DNA of 8,089 nucleotides, from the NCBI GenBank assembly GCA_011390385.1, contig JAABSN010000155.1:1-8089 (forward strand), read 5' to 3'. The translations under genes and the position numbers were made by a program. This stretch comes from Thioalkalivibrio nitratireducens (GTDB lineage Bacteria; Pseudomonadota; Gammaproteobacteria; Ectothiorhodospirales; Ectothiorhodospiraceae). Positions within the stretch are counted from its first letter, which is position 1; every line of letters begins with the position of its first letter. The notes beneath the pieces were generated by a model, which saw only the letters and a program-made list of their open reading frames with translations, was not told the origin of the DNA and searched no databases. Positions 1 to 5,942 of this stretch are shown piece by piece.

Positions 1-1
1 T

Positions 2-802
2 TTCCCGGCCTTCATGCGCACAGTCTCCGAGAGCGCTCAGGACGGGGAAATCAACAAGGCGATTCCCGGTCTCGCAAATACCGGGGAAAACATGAAGTCT
101 TTCGCCGGCATCCTGGCTGGCCTGAGCTTCGTTCCCCTGCTGCTTTTCTTCGCCCTGCTGTCCGGGGGGCGTCTGCACGGCAATATTGCCAGCGCCCTCT
201 CGATCTTCAAATCCGCGACGCAGAAGAAAATCATGTATTTCCTGGATGTCTTTCGGTCGCAGGTGACCGGCTTCTTTCAGGGGCAGCTCGTGATCGCCCT
301 GATCATGGGCAGCTTGTTTGCCGTAGGCTTCACCTTGATTGACCTGAAAGGGGGCATATTGATCGGACTGTCGCTCGGGCTGCTGAACATCGTGCCCTTC
401 CTCGGCACGCTGATCGGCCTGCTGATCGTGTTGCCATTGGCCTATCTGCAGCCCTCGGGCGGCGGATTTCAGCTGCTTGGCTTGAGCCTTTTGGTCTTTA
501 CCGTGGTGCAACTGGTGGAAAGCTGGCTGCTCACGCCCAAGATCATGGCCAACCGATCCGGTCTGCATCCTGCGCTGGTGGTGATATCGGTATTCTTCTG
601 GGGTACCGCATTCGGTAGCATCACCGGCATGATCCTGGCGGTCCCTCTCACCGCGTTTTTCATCGCGGCCTGGCGTCAGGCAAAGGCCGGGCTTGCCCGC
701 AGCATGACGTCGGAGCGTGACGCTGGTCGTATCGAAAGAGCGGCCGGATCGAAGTGGGAGTTGAGGGCCAAGCCCTCCCGGGAGGAAAGAAATCTGGACT
801 AA
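2..802 (+). CDS. AI-2E/PerM family transporter, C-terminal part (5' end outside window)
   Basis: The reading frame is open to the left edge of the window, so the first in-frame ATG (base 14) is probably internal and the N-terminal helices are missing. The visible part has a hydrophobic hairpin (about residues 30-50 from that ATG), then an amphipathic stretch ending in QVTGFFQGQLVIALIMG. Closely spaced membrane helices follow, with the loop LGLLNIVPFLGTLIGLL and then VESWLLTPKIMANRSGLHPALVV. The order 'Q..G...G', 'iPflGp.ig', 'E...L.P.im....glhP' is characteristic of the AI-2E (PerM/YdiK) family of polytopic inner-membrane proteins. Members have been tied to autoinducer-2 export, Na+/H+ antiport or unknown export, so the substrate cannot be given here. 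A charged cytoplasmic tail of about 30 residues closes the protein. The TAA stop overlaps the stop of the convergent DUF2254 gene. Family assignment is firm; function is not. Confidence 0.9.
   Translation, partial: FPAFMRTVSESAQDGEINKAIPGLANTGENMKSFAGILAGLSFVPLLLFFALLSGGRLHGNIASALSIFKSATQKKIMYFLDVFRSQVTGFFQGQLVIALIMGSLFAVGFTLIDLKGGILIGLSLGLLNIVPFLGTLIGLLIVLPLAYLQPSGGGFQLLGLSLLVFTVVQLVESWLLTPKIMANRSGLHPALVVISVFFWGTAFGSITGMILAVPLTAFFIAAWRQAKAGLARSMTSERDAGRIERAAGSKWELRAKPSREERNLD
799..802. other. Interlocked stop codons of two convergent genes
   Basis: The four bases CTAA hold both stops. TAA (800-802) ends the plus-strand permease and TAG (complement of 799-801) ends the minus-strand DUF2254 gene. 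No hairpin with a T-run lies between the genes, so each transcript must read into the other gene's 3' end or rely on Rho. Confidence 0.9.
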
Positions 803-2073
803 GCTTCAGAAAAGGCAGCAGCGCTTCGGGTCAACTCGATATCGTTGCGATCCGACATGGCCTGTTCTGATCTTGCCAGTGCCATTCGAGAATGCTTTCG
901 GGCGGCAGCAGCCATGGCCGCATCCTCGGTTTCTGTCAGCGCATGGAGTGCTTTCTGGAGCCTGATGGCGACTTCCACAGTACCTGCGCCGTCTCGGGCA
1001 ATCGCGGTAAAAGCATCGTCGAACAGATCGTCAACCTGGAGTTGTGGAACCGAGATCCGGTCGTAGTCAATTGCGCTTTTGTCCTCCTTATCGAGAGGTT
1101 TCTGCCAAAGGGTGAACAGTCGCACCATTGCACCGATGATGGTGATCGCGGTTCCCGGGTCGTTGATGGCCGTCGACAGCGCCTTATCGGCGATTTCGGA
1201 CAACGCCAGCAGACCGAAGCGGGGGTCATCCTCGAACGCGCGATCTCGACCGATCGTAAATGCGTCTGAAAAGTCAGCCGGTCTGAACGAATCGCTGCCC
1301 TCAATGAAAAGGAGGGGGCGACTTTCAGTGACGAACGTCCCGGGTAGCGCCGCCACAATGACGCGGCATTTGCAGCCCTCAGCGCGGGACTGCAGAGCGT
1401 CCATGTCAATATTCTGAACGTATCCTACGATCGACGAGTAAACGCAGGGACTCGCCTTGTTTTGCGGCCTGAGGGCCTGGGGGAAAGCGCCCAGTGTCGG
1501 CGAGAGGCGACGGCGTTGCAGGGCGTCGGCAGCTGCGTTCTCAACTTTTTCTATCGTGTTGGAAACACGACCAAGTCGGGCAATCCGGTCCACCCACCGC
1601 ACAAAGGTGCCGACGACGACACCAAAGACCAGTACGGTAAGAAAGAAGATCGCAAACAGCCCGGCGGAGCCGAACATGTCATTTTGAACGGCTATCAGCG
1701 AGACCAGGCTGAAAATGAAAGCCCCAACGAACGCAGACAGCGCGTTCTGGCTCACGTCGTCAGCAAGAACCAGCGAAAATGATCTTGGCGTCGCACCTGC
1801 GCTAGAAGATGCATAGGCTGCGACCATAGAGCCGACCGCGAATGTTGCTATGACCAACATGCTGGAAGCCATGATCGATAGCAATGACTCGACCGAGTCG
1901 GACTTGATGTCCGGCAAGACACGGGCAAGGTTCGTGTCATCGATAAAGCTGGCGGCGTATATCCCTCCAATCGACAACAGGCAAAGCACCAGCGGCCTGA
2001 CCCACAATCGTTCGTTGATCTTGCTGATCAGGAAGCGTAGCCGGTTCAGGGAGAAAATCGATGATCGCGCCAT
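799..2073 (-). CDS. DUF2254 family predicted membrane protein
   Basis: This is a 424-residue protein starting at the ATG at 2073-2071. A purine-rich GAGCGGGG lies 8-15 bases upstream, so I prefer this start to an in-frame TTG 33 bases earlier. Four membrane helices are visible at about residues 27-43, 65-87, 110-129 and 137-158. A soluble C-terminal half of about 260 residues follows. The hallmark is FGLLALSEIADKALSTAIND followed by PGTA (about residues 286-309); 'a.rALSpgiNDP.TA' is the conserved signature of DUF2254 (PF10011). The molecular role of this family is not established, and the fold suggests a membrane-anchored sensor or channel-like protein. The length is normal for the family and nothing looks broken. 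It is transcribed alone, convergent with the AI-2E-type permease and divergent from the lipoprotein gene at 2386. Confidence 0.9.
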   Translation of the reverse strand: MARSSIFSLNRLRFLISKINERLWVRPLVLCLLSIGGIYAASFIDDTNLARVLPDIKSDSVESLLSIMASSMLVIATFAVGSMVAAYASSSAGATPRSFSLVLADDVSQNALSAFVGAFIFSLVSLIAVQNDMFGSAGLFAIFFLTVLVFGVVVGTFVRWVDRIARLGRVSNTIEKVENAAADALQRRRLSPTLGAFPQALRPQNKASPCVYSSIVGYVQNIDMDALQSRAEGCKCRVIVAALPGTFVTESRPLLFIEGSDSFRPADFSDAFTIGRDRAFEDDPRFGLLALSEIADKALSTAINDPGTAITIIGAMVRLFTLWQKPLDKEDKSAIDYDRISVPQLQVDDLFDDAFTAIARDGAGTVEVAIRLQKALHALTETEDAAMAAAARKHSRMALARSEQAMSDRNDIELTRSAAAFSEA

Positions 2074-2385
2074 GGAAGTACCCCGCTCGAATCGATCCAG
2101 CCGCAATCATGTCAGCGTAAGGCGTCGAGGTCTGTTCGCCAGCCAACCCGGACCCTGACCGCACCACGACAGGGCAGGATAGTAAAACGGCCTGACGTCC
2201 AAAGGGTGTTCGCTGGCGCACAGACGTCATGAAGCCATGCTGTGATGATTTCATTGAACCGTGCAATCAGTCAGGACGTACTGGCAGTCTCGCTAATCCG
2301 GTGACTGTTTTGGGCGCATCCTGAGTGTTTGCAGGACTCGATCTGTAGTATCTGTTTCGCATCCGACAATCAGGAGAAATAAATC
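2074..2385. promoter_or_regulatory. Divergent intergenic region between DUF2254 gene and lipoprotein gene
   Basis: This 312-base non-coding stretch must carry the promoter of the minus-strand DUF2254 gene and that of the plus-strand lipoprotein gene. I see no convincing -35/-10 pair of the housekeeping sigma type. The word GACGTC occurs at 2194-2199 and 2223-2228, and a related GACGTA at 2275-2280; these could be operator half-sites but may be chance. The strong RBS AGGAG at 2372-2376 belongs to the lipoprotein gene. No RNA gene was recognised. Confidence 0.45.
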
Positions 2386-2550
2386 ATGAAAATCGCCACA
2401 AGCATTATCGCCACCCTTTTCGCAGGTGCTCTGATGATCCCGTTGTCTGGCTGTGACGACCAGGGCCCGATGGAGGAAGCCGGAGAGAAGATCGACGAGA
2501 CGGTTGAGGACGCGGGCGATTCGATCGAGGAGACGACCGACGGCGGATGA
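2386..2550 (+). CDS. Small acidic lipoprotein, 54 residues
   Basis: A short ORF with a textbook start: AGGAG at 2372-2376 precedes the ATG at 2386. Residues 1-22 form a lipoprotein signal peptide (MKIATS, a hydrophobic core, then a lipobox LSGC with Cys23 as the lipidated residue). The mature part is only 32 residues and very acidic (EKIDETVEDAGDSIEETTDG), probably an amphipathic helix with a hydrophobic repeat. Asp at +2 and +3 after the Cys would, by the E. coli Lol rule, keep the protein in the inner membrane. Small lipoproteins of this entericidin-like build are common in proteobacteria and often stress-induced, but I cannot name a family. The next gene starts 35 bases after the stop and is probably cotranscribed. 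Confidence 0.8.
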   Translation: MKIATSIIATLFAGALMIPLSGCDDQGPMEEAGEKIDETVEDAGDSIEETTDGG

Positions 2551-2564
2551 TCCCCGGCTCCGCC
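2542..2564 (+). repeat. Short inverted repeat between lipoprotein and phosphatase-fold genes
   Basis: GGCGGA (2542-2547) and TCCGCC (2559-2564) can pair around an 11-base loop that contains the lipoprotein stop codon. No T-run follows, so it is not an intrinsic terminator. It could modulate initiation at the GTG at 2585, or be chance in GC-rich DNA. Confidence 0.3.
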
Positions 2565-2584
2565 ATGGTGGCGTTTCCAGCGCC

Positions 2585-3712
2585 GTGAAAATTCTGCTCA
2601 TCGCCCTGGCGCTGTTGCTGGTCGCTGCAACCGCTCTTCCGATTCTGCGCTTTGATCAGTGGTGGATTCGCGTTTTCGACTTCCCTAGAGGGCAGATTGC
2701 CGTTGCCGGCGTCCTGCTGGTCGCTGTATATCTTTATTTCTGGGATCCGCATCGCGTCCACGAATCCCTGGTTCTCGGTCTGCTGGTGCTGGCGGTGATC
2801 TTCCAATTGGTCAAGATCGTCCCGTACACGGTGTTGATGCCCAAACAGGTCCTGGACGCAGAATCGGGCTCCGACGACGACCGCCTGAGCTTGCTGGTTG
2901 CAAACGTACTGATGGAAAACCGGGAATCAGCGGCCTTTCTGGACGTGGTTCGGGAATACGATCCCGATGTGGTCGTGACTCTGGAGACGGATGACTGGTG
3001 GGAGCAGGCGCTGAGCCCGCTGGAGGGCACCTACCGGCATACGCTCAAGTATCCGCTCGGCAATACCTATGGCATGCTGGTTTACAGCCGACTTGAAATG
3101 GTCGATCCCAAAGTGAGGTTCATACTCGACGATACGATCCCTTCGATGCAAATGCAGTTGGTCTTGCCGTCAGGTGCCCGGGTCCATGCCCATTTCGTGC
3201 ACCCGGATCCGCCCAATCCCAGGCACGCGACCGAAACCACCAAAAGAGATGCCGAGCTGCTGATTGTCGGCCGCGAGGTGGATCGACGCGATAGACCGAC
3301 CCTCATTGCGGGCGATCTCAACGACGTCGCATGGTCCTATACCACCACTCTGTTCCAGAAGGCCAGCGGCCTGCTTGATCCGAGGATTGGTCGGGGCCTG
3401 TACAACACATACAACGCGAAAAACGTTTTCATGCGTTGGCCACTGGATCACGTGTTCCACTCCGAGCACTTCAAGCTGGTTCGCATGGAACGCGGCCCGG
3501 CCTGGGGGTCCGACCATTTTCCAATCTTCGTCGAGCTGGTTCTGGAGTCCGATGCGGAGGCCAGACAGGATGAACCGCAAACGAGCCGGGCGGAGGCCGA
3601 GGAGGTGGATGAGGCGATCGAGGACGGTCGGCAGCAGTCCGATCAGAGACAAGGCATGAACGCTTACCCCAGCTTGCCGGGCTTTCGAGCCCAGGAGGCG
3701 CATCTGGCGTAG
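2585..3712 (+). CDS. Membrane-anchored endonuclease/exonuclease/phosphatase (EEP) family protein
   Basis: This is a 375-residue protein if it starts at GTG 2585, directly before a membrane helix (VKILLIALALLLVAATALPI). A GTG at 2453 is also in frame but lies inside the lipoprotein gene and would add an Arg-rich, unconvincing leader. Helices span about residues 2-20, 37-53 and 61-81. An EEP domain (PF03372) follows from about residue 100. Candidate metal and catalytic residues are Asn107 (VANVLMEN), Glu134 (LETD), His206, Asp244/Asn246 (GDLND), Asp288-His289 (PLDHVF) and Asp310-His311 (GSDHFPI). The family contains Mg2+-dependent nucleases, phosphodiesterases and lipid phosphatases; with this anchor the active domain probably faces the periplasm, but the substrate is unknown. 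A hydrophilic tail (about 322-375) extends past the fold and overlaps the convergent small gene. The start has only a weak RBS (GGTGG), so coupling to the upstream lipoprotein gene is likely. Confidence 0.87.
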   Translation: MKILLIALALLLVAATALPILRFDQWWIRVFDFPRGQIAVAGVLLVAVYLYFWDPHRVHESLVLGLLVLAVIFQLVKIVPYTVLMPKQVLDAESGSDDDRLSLLVANVLMENRESAAFLDVVREYDPDVVVTLETDDWWEQALSPLEGTYRHTLKYPLGNTYGMLVYSRLEMVDPKVRFILDDTIPSMQMQLVLPSGARVHAHFVHPDPPNPRHATETTKRDAELLIVGREVDRRDRPTLIAGDLNDVAWSYTTTLFQKASGLLDPRIGRGLYNTYNAKNVFMRWPLDHVFHSEHFKLVRMERGPAWGSDHFPIFVELVLESDAEARQDEPQTSRAEAEEVDEAIEDGRQQSDQRQGMNAYPSLPGFRAQEAHLA

Positions 3713-3888
3713 GAATCCCGGAGTCCTTCGAGCGCCTGCACCAGCACCTGCTCACGATCGCTGTTCGGCGCATGGTCCGGTGTGCATGACGGTGCGGTCC
3801 TGAAGGCCTTGCTGCCGGCATGTCTGGCTTCGAAGACGCGACAAAACTGCCTGTCCAGCTGGCTTTTCGGATTCGCGGGAGTGTTCAT
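3664..3888 (-). CDS. Small hypothetical protein, 74 residues
   Basis: I do not recognise this protein. The start codon at 3888-3886 is preceded by AAGGAG about 8 bases upstream on the minus strand, one of the best RBSs in the window, which is the main reason to call it. The product (MNTPANPKSQLDRQFCRVFE...) has no signal peptide or membrane helix. It contains three cysteines (16, 35, 63), a Pro-rich middle (TAPSCTPDHAPNSD) and a likely C-terminal helix (REQVLVQALEGLRDSYARCASWARK), ending in a basic tail. Its last 49 bases overlap the 3' end of the convergent EEP gene. It is divergent from the operon at 4134 and shares a 245-base upstream region with it. It may be a small stress or regulatory protein, but this is a guess. 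Confidence 0.6.
   Translation of the reverse strand: MNTPANPKSQLDRQFCRVFEARHAGSKAFRTAPSCTPDHAPNSDREQVLVQALEGLRDSYARCASWARKPGKLG
3679..3692. repeat. Hairpin with TTCG tetraloop in overlapping 3' ends
   Basis: GGGCT-TTCG-AGCCC is a perfect 5-bp stem closed by a TTCG loop, inside the shared tail of the EEP gene and the convergent small gene. It lacks a T-run on either strand, so it is not a standard terminator. It may stall or protect the 3' end of either transcript. Confidence 0.4.
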
Positions 3889-3928
3889 GGATGGCTCCTT
3901 GGTTTCGGCGATGACGTCGCGTAACGGG

Positions 3929-3956
3929 CGACCACGGTCGGCGAGCATCGCGATGC
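3929..3956. promoter_or_regulatory. Two adjacent palindromes in divergent upstream region
   Basis: A near-palindrome CGACC-AC-GGTCG (3929-3940) and a perfect 12-bp palindrome GCATCGCGATGC (3945-3956) lie side by side, centred about 16 bases apart. They sit between the minus-strand 74-residue gene and the plus-strand operon at 4134. Dyads of this size are typical operator sites, so control of one or both genes is plausible. The two dyads differ in sequence, so they would not bind the same protein in the same way. No convincing promoter boxes were seen elsewhere in 3889-4133. Confidence 0.35.
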
Positions 3957-4133
3957 AGGTCCCTCAATCGTCTTCGGGCGGGAAAAGCGTGTCTGTGCGG
4001 CAGCGAACGCTTCTGAACCAACGTGAGGGTACGTCTGGTGACGCACAGAGCCCGGAGCAGGAAGGGTGAAAGACTCACGTCGAAAGCACGTCAAAACGAC
4101 CGTGCTGACCACCGAGTACTCGAGGAGTGTGAA

Positions 4134-4685
4134 ATGACATTATCCAATCCAGACCCCGATCGTCGCGATATGGGGGCAACCCCCAATGATGCGACTGTGG
4201 GCTCGACAAAGCAGAAATTTCAGGAGGATGCGCGGGAAGCGAAGCGCGCGGCCGGAGCCACGGCTCGCCATCAGGCCGAGGCAGGCCAGGAGCGCGTCGT
4301 CGATGAGGCGGACGCGCTGTCGGATGCCATTGATGCGGCTGCATCCAGTCTGGCTGATCACGACCGTTCGGGTCTGGCACGGTATGCGCGTGAGTTGAGC
4401 AGCCATCTCGCGAAGGCCGCGGGGCAGCTGGAAGCGCGAAGCGTGAATGATCTGGCCGGGGATGCCAAGGTCCTGGCGCGTGACAACCCTGCACTGTTCA
4501 TACTCGGCAGTGTCGGCGTGGGCTTTGGCCTGTCGCGTTTTTTCAAGGCGAGCGCGGAGCGCGAACAGCGCGACGATGACAACAAGCCTCGAACAGAAGA
4601 CGACTCCCTCCACGAGGATGCATTCCGCGGAAAAAACGATCCATCCAGTGTTGCCAGCAATGGTGACGGGAGGGACTTGCTGTGA
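4134..4685 (+). CDS. YqjD/DUF883-like membrane-anchored protein
   Basis: This is a 183-residue protein. The start is the ATG at 4134, six bases after GAGGAG (4122-4127); the frame stays open upstream but lacks another good RBS. Residues 1-115 are hydrophilic and Ala/Glu/Arg-rich, predicted largely helical (QKFQEDAREAKRAAGATARH, then DALSDAIDAAASSL). They lead into ARDNPALFILGSVGVGFGLS (about 116-134), a single Gly-rich membrane helix. A highly charged tail (EREQRDDDNKPRTEDD) follows. The pattern of long helix, R(D/E)(N/Q)P and Gly-rich anchor resembles the DUF883/ElaB/YqjD proteins, C-tail-anchored inner-membrane proteins that in E. coli associate with ribosomes in stationary phase. Sequence identity to that family is not obvious, so this is resemblance rather than membership. 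It is the first gene of a three-gene operon, overlapping the next start by four bases. Confidence 0.82.
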   Translation: MTLSNPDPDRRDMGATPNDATVGSTKQKFQEDAREAKRAAGATARHQAEAGQERVVDEADALSDAIDAAASSLADHDRSGLARYARELSSHLAKAAGQLEARSVNDLAGDAKVLARDNPALFILGSVGVGFGLSRFFKASAEREQRDDDNKPRTEDDSLHEDAFRGKNDPSSVASNGDGRDLL

Positions 4686-5092
4686 GCCGGGAATATGAAT
4701 CCATGCCGGGCAGCAGTCCCGAATCCATTAGTGACCTGATTCGCAATCTTGCGACAGACCTGTCCGCGCTGTTTGGCCGGGAGGTTGCGCTGGCGAAGTC
4801 TGAAATGCGGGAATCCGTCTCGGAAGTGAAAACAGCCGTCGGGGCCCTTGCGACGGGGGTCGCCATTGCCATGGCGGGGCTCGTCGTGCTGCTCATGAGC
4901 GGTGTGTACGGGCTCGGCAACCTCGTGGCGCCGTGGCTTGCAGCGCTGATCGTGGGCGCGGTGGCCCTGCTGGTCGGCTTCCTGATGGTCCGTTCGGCAA
5001 AAGAAACGATGAGCACAAGTATCGTTCTGCCGGAGCGCACCCTCGATTCCGCGAAGAAAGACAAAGAGGCACTACAGAGGACGACGCAATGA
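4682..5092 (+). CDS. Phage_holin_3_6 / YqjE-like membrane protein
   Basis: This is a 136-residue protein starting at GTG 4682, with GGAGGG (4669-4674) seven bases upstream and a GTGA overlap with the previous stop. An in-frame ATG at 4703 has no comparable RBS. Residues 15-50 (ISDLIRNLATDLSALFGREV, then ALAKSEMRESVSEVK) form an amphipathic helix. Two membrane helices follow at about 54-75 and 82-103, then a short charged tail. The pattern 'l..dls.L.r.Ev.LaK.E' plus two helices is that of Phage_holin_3_6 (PF07332), which includes E. coli YqjE. Despite the family name, these proteins are common chromosomal partners of DUF883/DUF3618 proteins and there is no phage context here. It probably forms an inner-membrane complex with its operon partners; the activity is unknown. 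Confidence 0.9.
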   Translation: MSREYESMPGSSPESISDLIRNLATDLSALFGREVALAKSEMRESVSEVKTAVGALATGVAIAMAGLVVLLMSGVYGLGNLVAPWLAALIVGAVALLVGFLMVRSAKETMSTSIVLPERTLDSAKKDKEALQRTTQ

Positions 5093-5787
5093 CCGACATC
5101 AACGAAAAAACGAATCAGGACACCCGGCGCGAAGAAAGCTCGAGTGAAGGCGATCGAGAAGACGCAGCGAAAAGCCCGGAACGGCTGGAACGAGAAGTCG
5201 ATCAGGCCCGGGCCCGCCTCGGCAGTACCGTCAGCGAGCTGTCCGACCGGCTTTCTCCGGGGGAACTCATCGACCAGGCACTGGGTATGGCTCGCGAGCA
5301 CGGCGGAGAGTTTGGCCGAAACCTCGGCGCCCAGGTCAAGGACAATCCGATCCCGATGATACTTGCAGGCGTGGGCATTTCGTGGATGATGATGTCATCC
5401 GGCCACCCTGCACGAGCGCAGCCTGACAAGGCCACCGCGACTGGCAAAAATGCAGACGGCGGCGGCTTCATGGATTCCCTCGGCGATACCGCTGCCAAGT
5501 CCCGCGACAAGGCCGCCCGGATGGGGGACCGCATGCATGCTGCCAGCGACAGTGCAAGGGACTCGGCCCACAGTGCGCGGGAGAGCCTGGTCAACTTCTA
5601 TCGTGACCAGCCGCTGCTTGCGGGGAGCGTTGGTATTGCCGTCGGCGCTGCGCTTGGTTCGCTGATTCCTCCCACGGAGGTCGAGGACGACATGCTCGGC
5701 GCGGCGAGGGATCGCAGCATTGGTGCCGCAAAGTCCGAAGCCGCCCATCAGTACGAAGAACTTCGCGAGTCAGCTCGCTCGGACTGA
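5089..5787 (+). CDS. DUF3618 domain protein with two Gly-rich membrane anchors
   Basis: This is a 232-residue protein whose ATG at 5089 overlaps the previous stop as ATGA, with AGAGG at 5076-5080 as RBS. The acidic N-terminus (about 1-30) is probably disordered. Residues 31-104 match DUF3618 (PF12277): SPERLEREVDQARARLGSTV, SELSDRLSPGELIDQAL, then VKDNPIPMILAGVGISWMMM, the first membrane helix. A Ser/Ala/Asp-rich helical linker (about 130-168, with SARDSAHSARES) resembles LEA/YtxH-like repeats. A second anchor follows at about 172-194 (YRDQPLLAGSVGIAVGAALG), then PPTEVEDDMLGAARD, as in proteins annotated 'nutrient deprivation-induced'. It is the last gene of the operon, followed directly by a strong hairpin. 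A role in membrane or osmotic stress is inferred from family context only. Confidence 0.87.
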   Translation: MTDINEKTNQDTRREESSSEGDREDAAKSPERLEREVDQARARLGSTVSELSDRLSPGELIDQALGMAREHGGEFGRNLGAQVKDNPIPMILAGVGISWMMMSSGHPARAQPDKATATGKNADGGGFMDSLGDTAAKSRDKAARMGDRMHAASDSARDSAHSARESLVNFYRDQPLLAGSVGIAVGAALGSLIPPTEVEDDMLGAARDRSIGAAKSEAAHQYEELRESARSD

Positions 5788-5796
5788 GGAGCAAGA

Positions 5797-5840
5797 ACCG
5801 ACTGGAGCGGCGAGGTGCCGCTCCAGTCGGTATTTCGTTT
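5797..5840 (+). terminator. Terminator of the 4134-5787 operon
   Basis: A perfect 15-bp inverted repeat, ACCGACTGGAGCGGC (5797-5811) and its complement (5817-5831), with a five-base GAGGT loop, starts 10 bases after the last stop. It is followed by ATTTCGTTT, a weak T-rich tail. The stem is strong enough for termination, though the interrupted T-run may leave some read-through. Confidence 0.8.
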
Positions 5841-5866
5841 GACCAGCAACCATTCCCACTGCTTGC

Positions 5867-5905
5867 AATGAAAAGCCCTGCGACGGCTTCGAGCCATCGC
5901 AGGGC
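5867..5905 (-). terminator. Rho-independent terminator of the PRC-barrel gene
   Basis: GCCCTGCGA (5875-5883) pairs with TCGCAGGGC (5897-5905). Inside, one C/A mismatch is followed by GGC/GCC around a TTCGA loop. Read on the minus strand the hairpin is followed by TTTTCATT, so it terminates the minus-strand gene whose stop is at 5943. It sits back to back with the plus-strand terminator at 5797-5840, insulating the two convergent units. Confidence 0.82.
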
Positions 5906-5942
5906 AAATGCGCCAAGAGCGCGTTGGCAGGGCAGTAAACGA

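Noticed and set aside
2..802. Direct claim of quorum-sensing (autoinducer-2) export
   Set aside because: The AI-2E family name reflects one studied member; no AI-2 synthesis or sensing gene is in the window, so the substrate is left open.
936..1409. 157-codon frame on the minus strand inside the DUF2254 gene
   Set aside because: It lies wholly within the DUF2254 coding region in another frame and has Arg/Ser-rich composition typical of a GC-rich shadow.
2074..2106. TTG at 2106-2104 as start of the DUF2254 gene
   Set aside because: The ATG at 2073 has a purine-rich RBS and yields a normal family-length protein.
2453..2584. Longer form of the EEP protein starting at GTG 2453
   Set aside because: It would begin inside the lipoprotein gene and add a 44-residue Arg-rich leader with no RBS. 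The lipoprotein has a perfect RBS and lipobox, so the overlap is a frame shadow.
4682..5092. The holin-like family name as a sign of a prophage
   Set aside because: No lysin, structural, integrase or att sequence is nearby. The Phage_holin_3_6 family is mainly chromosomal (YqjE-like) and the gene is embedded in a stress-type operon.
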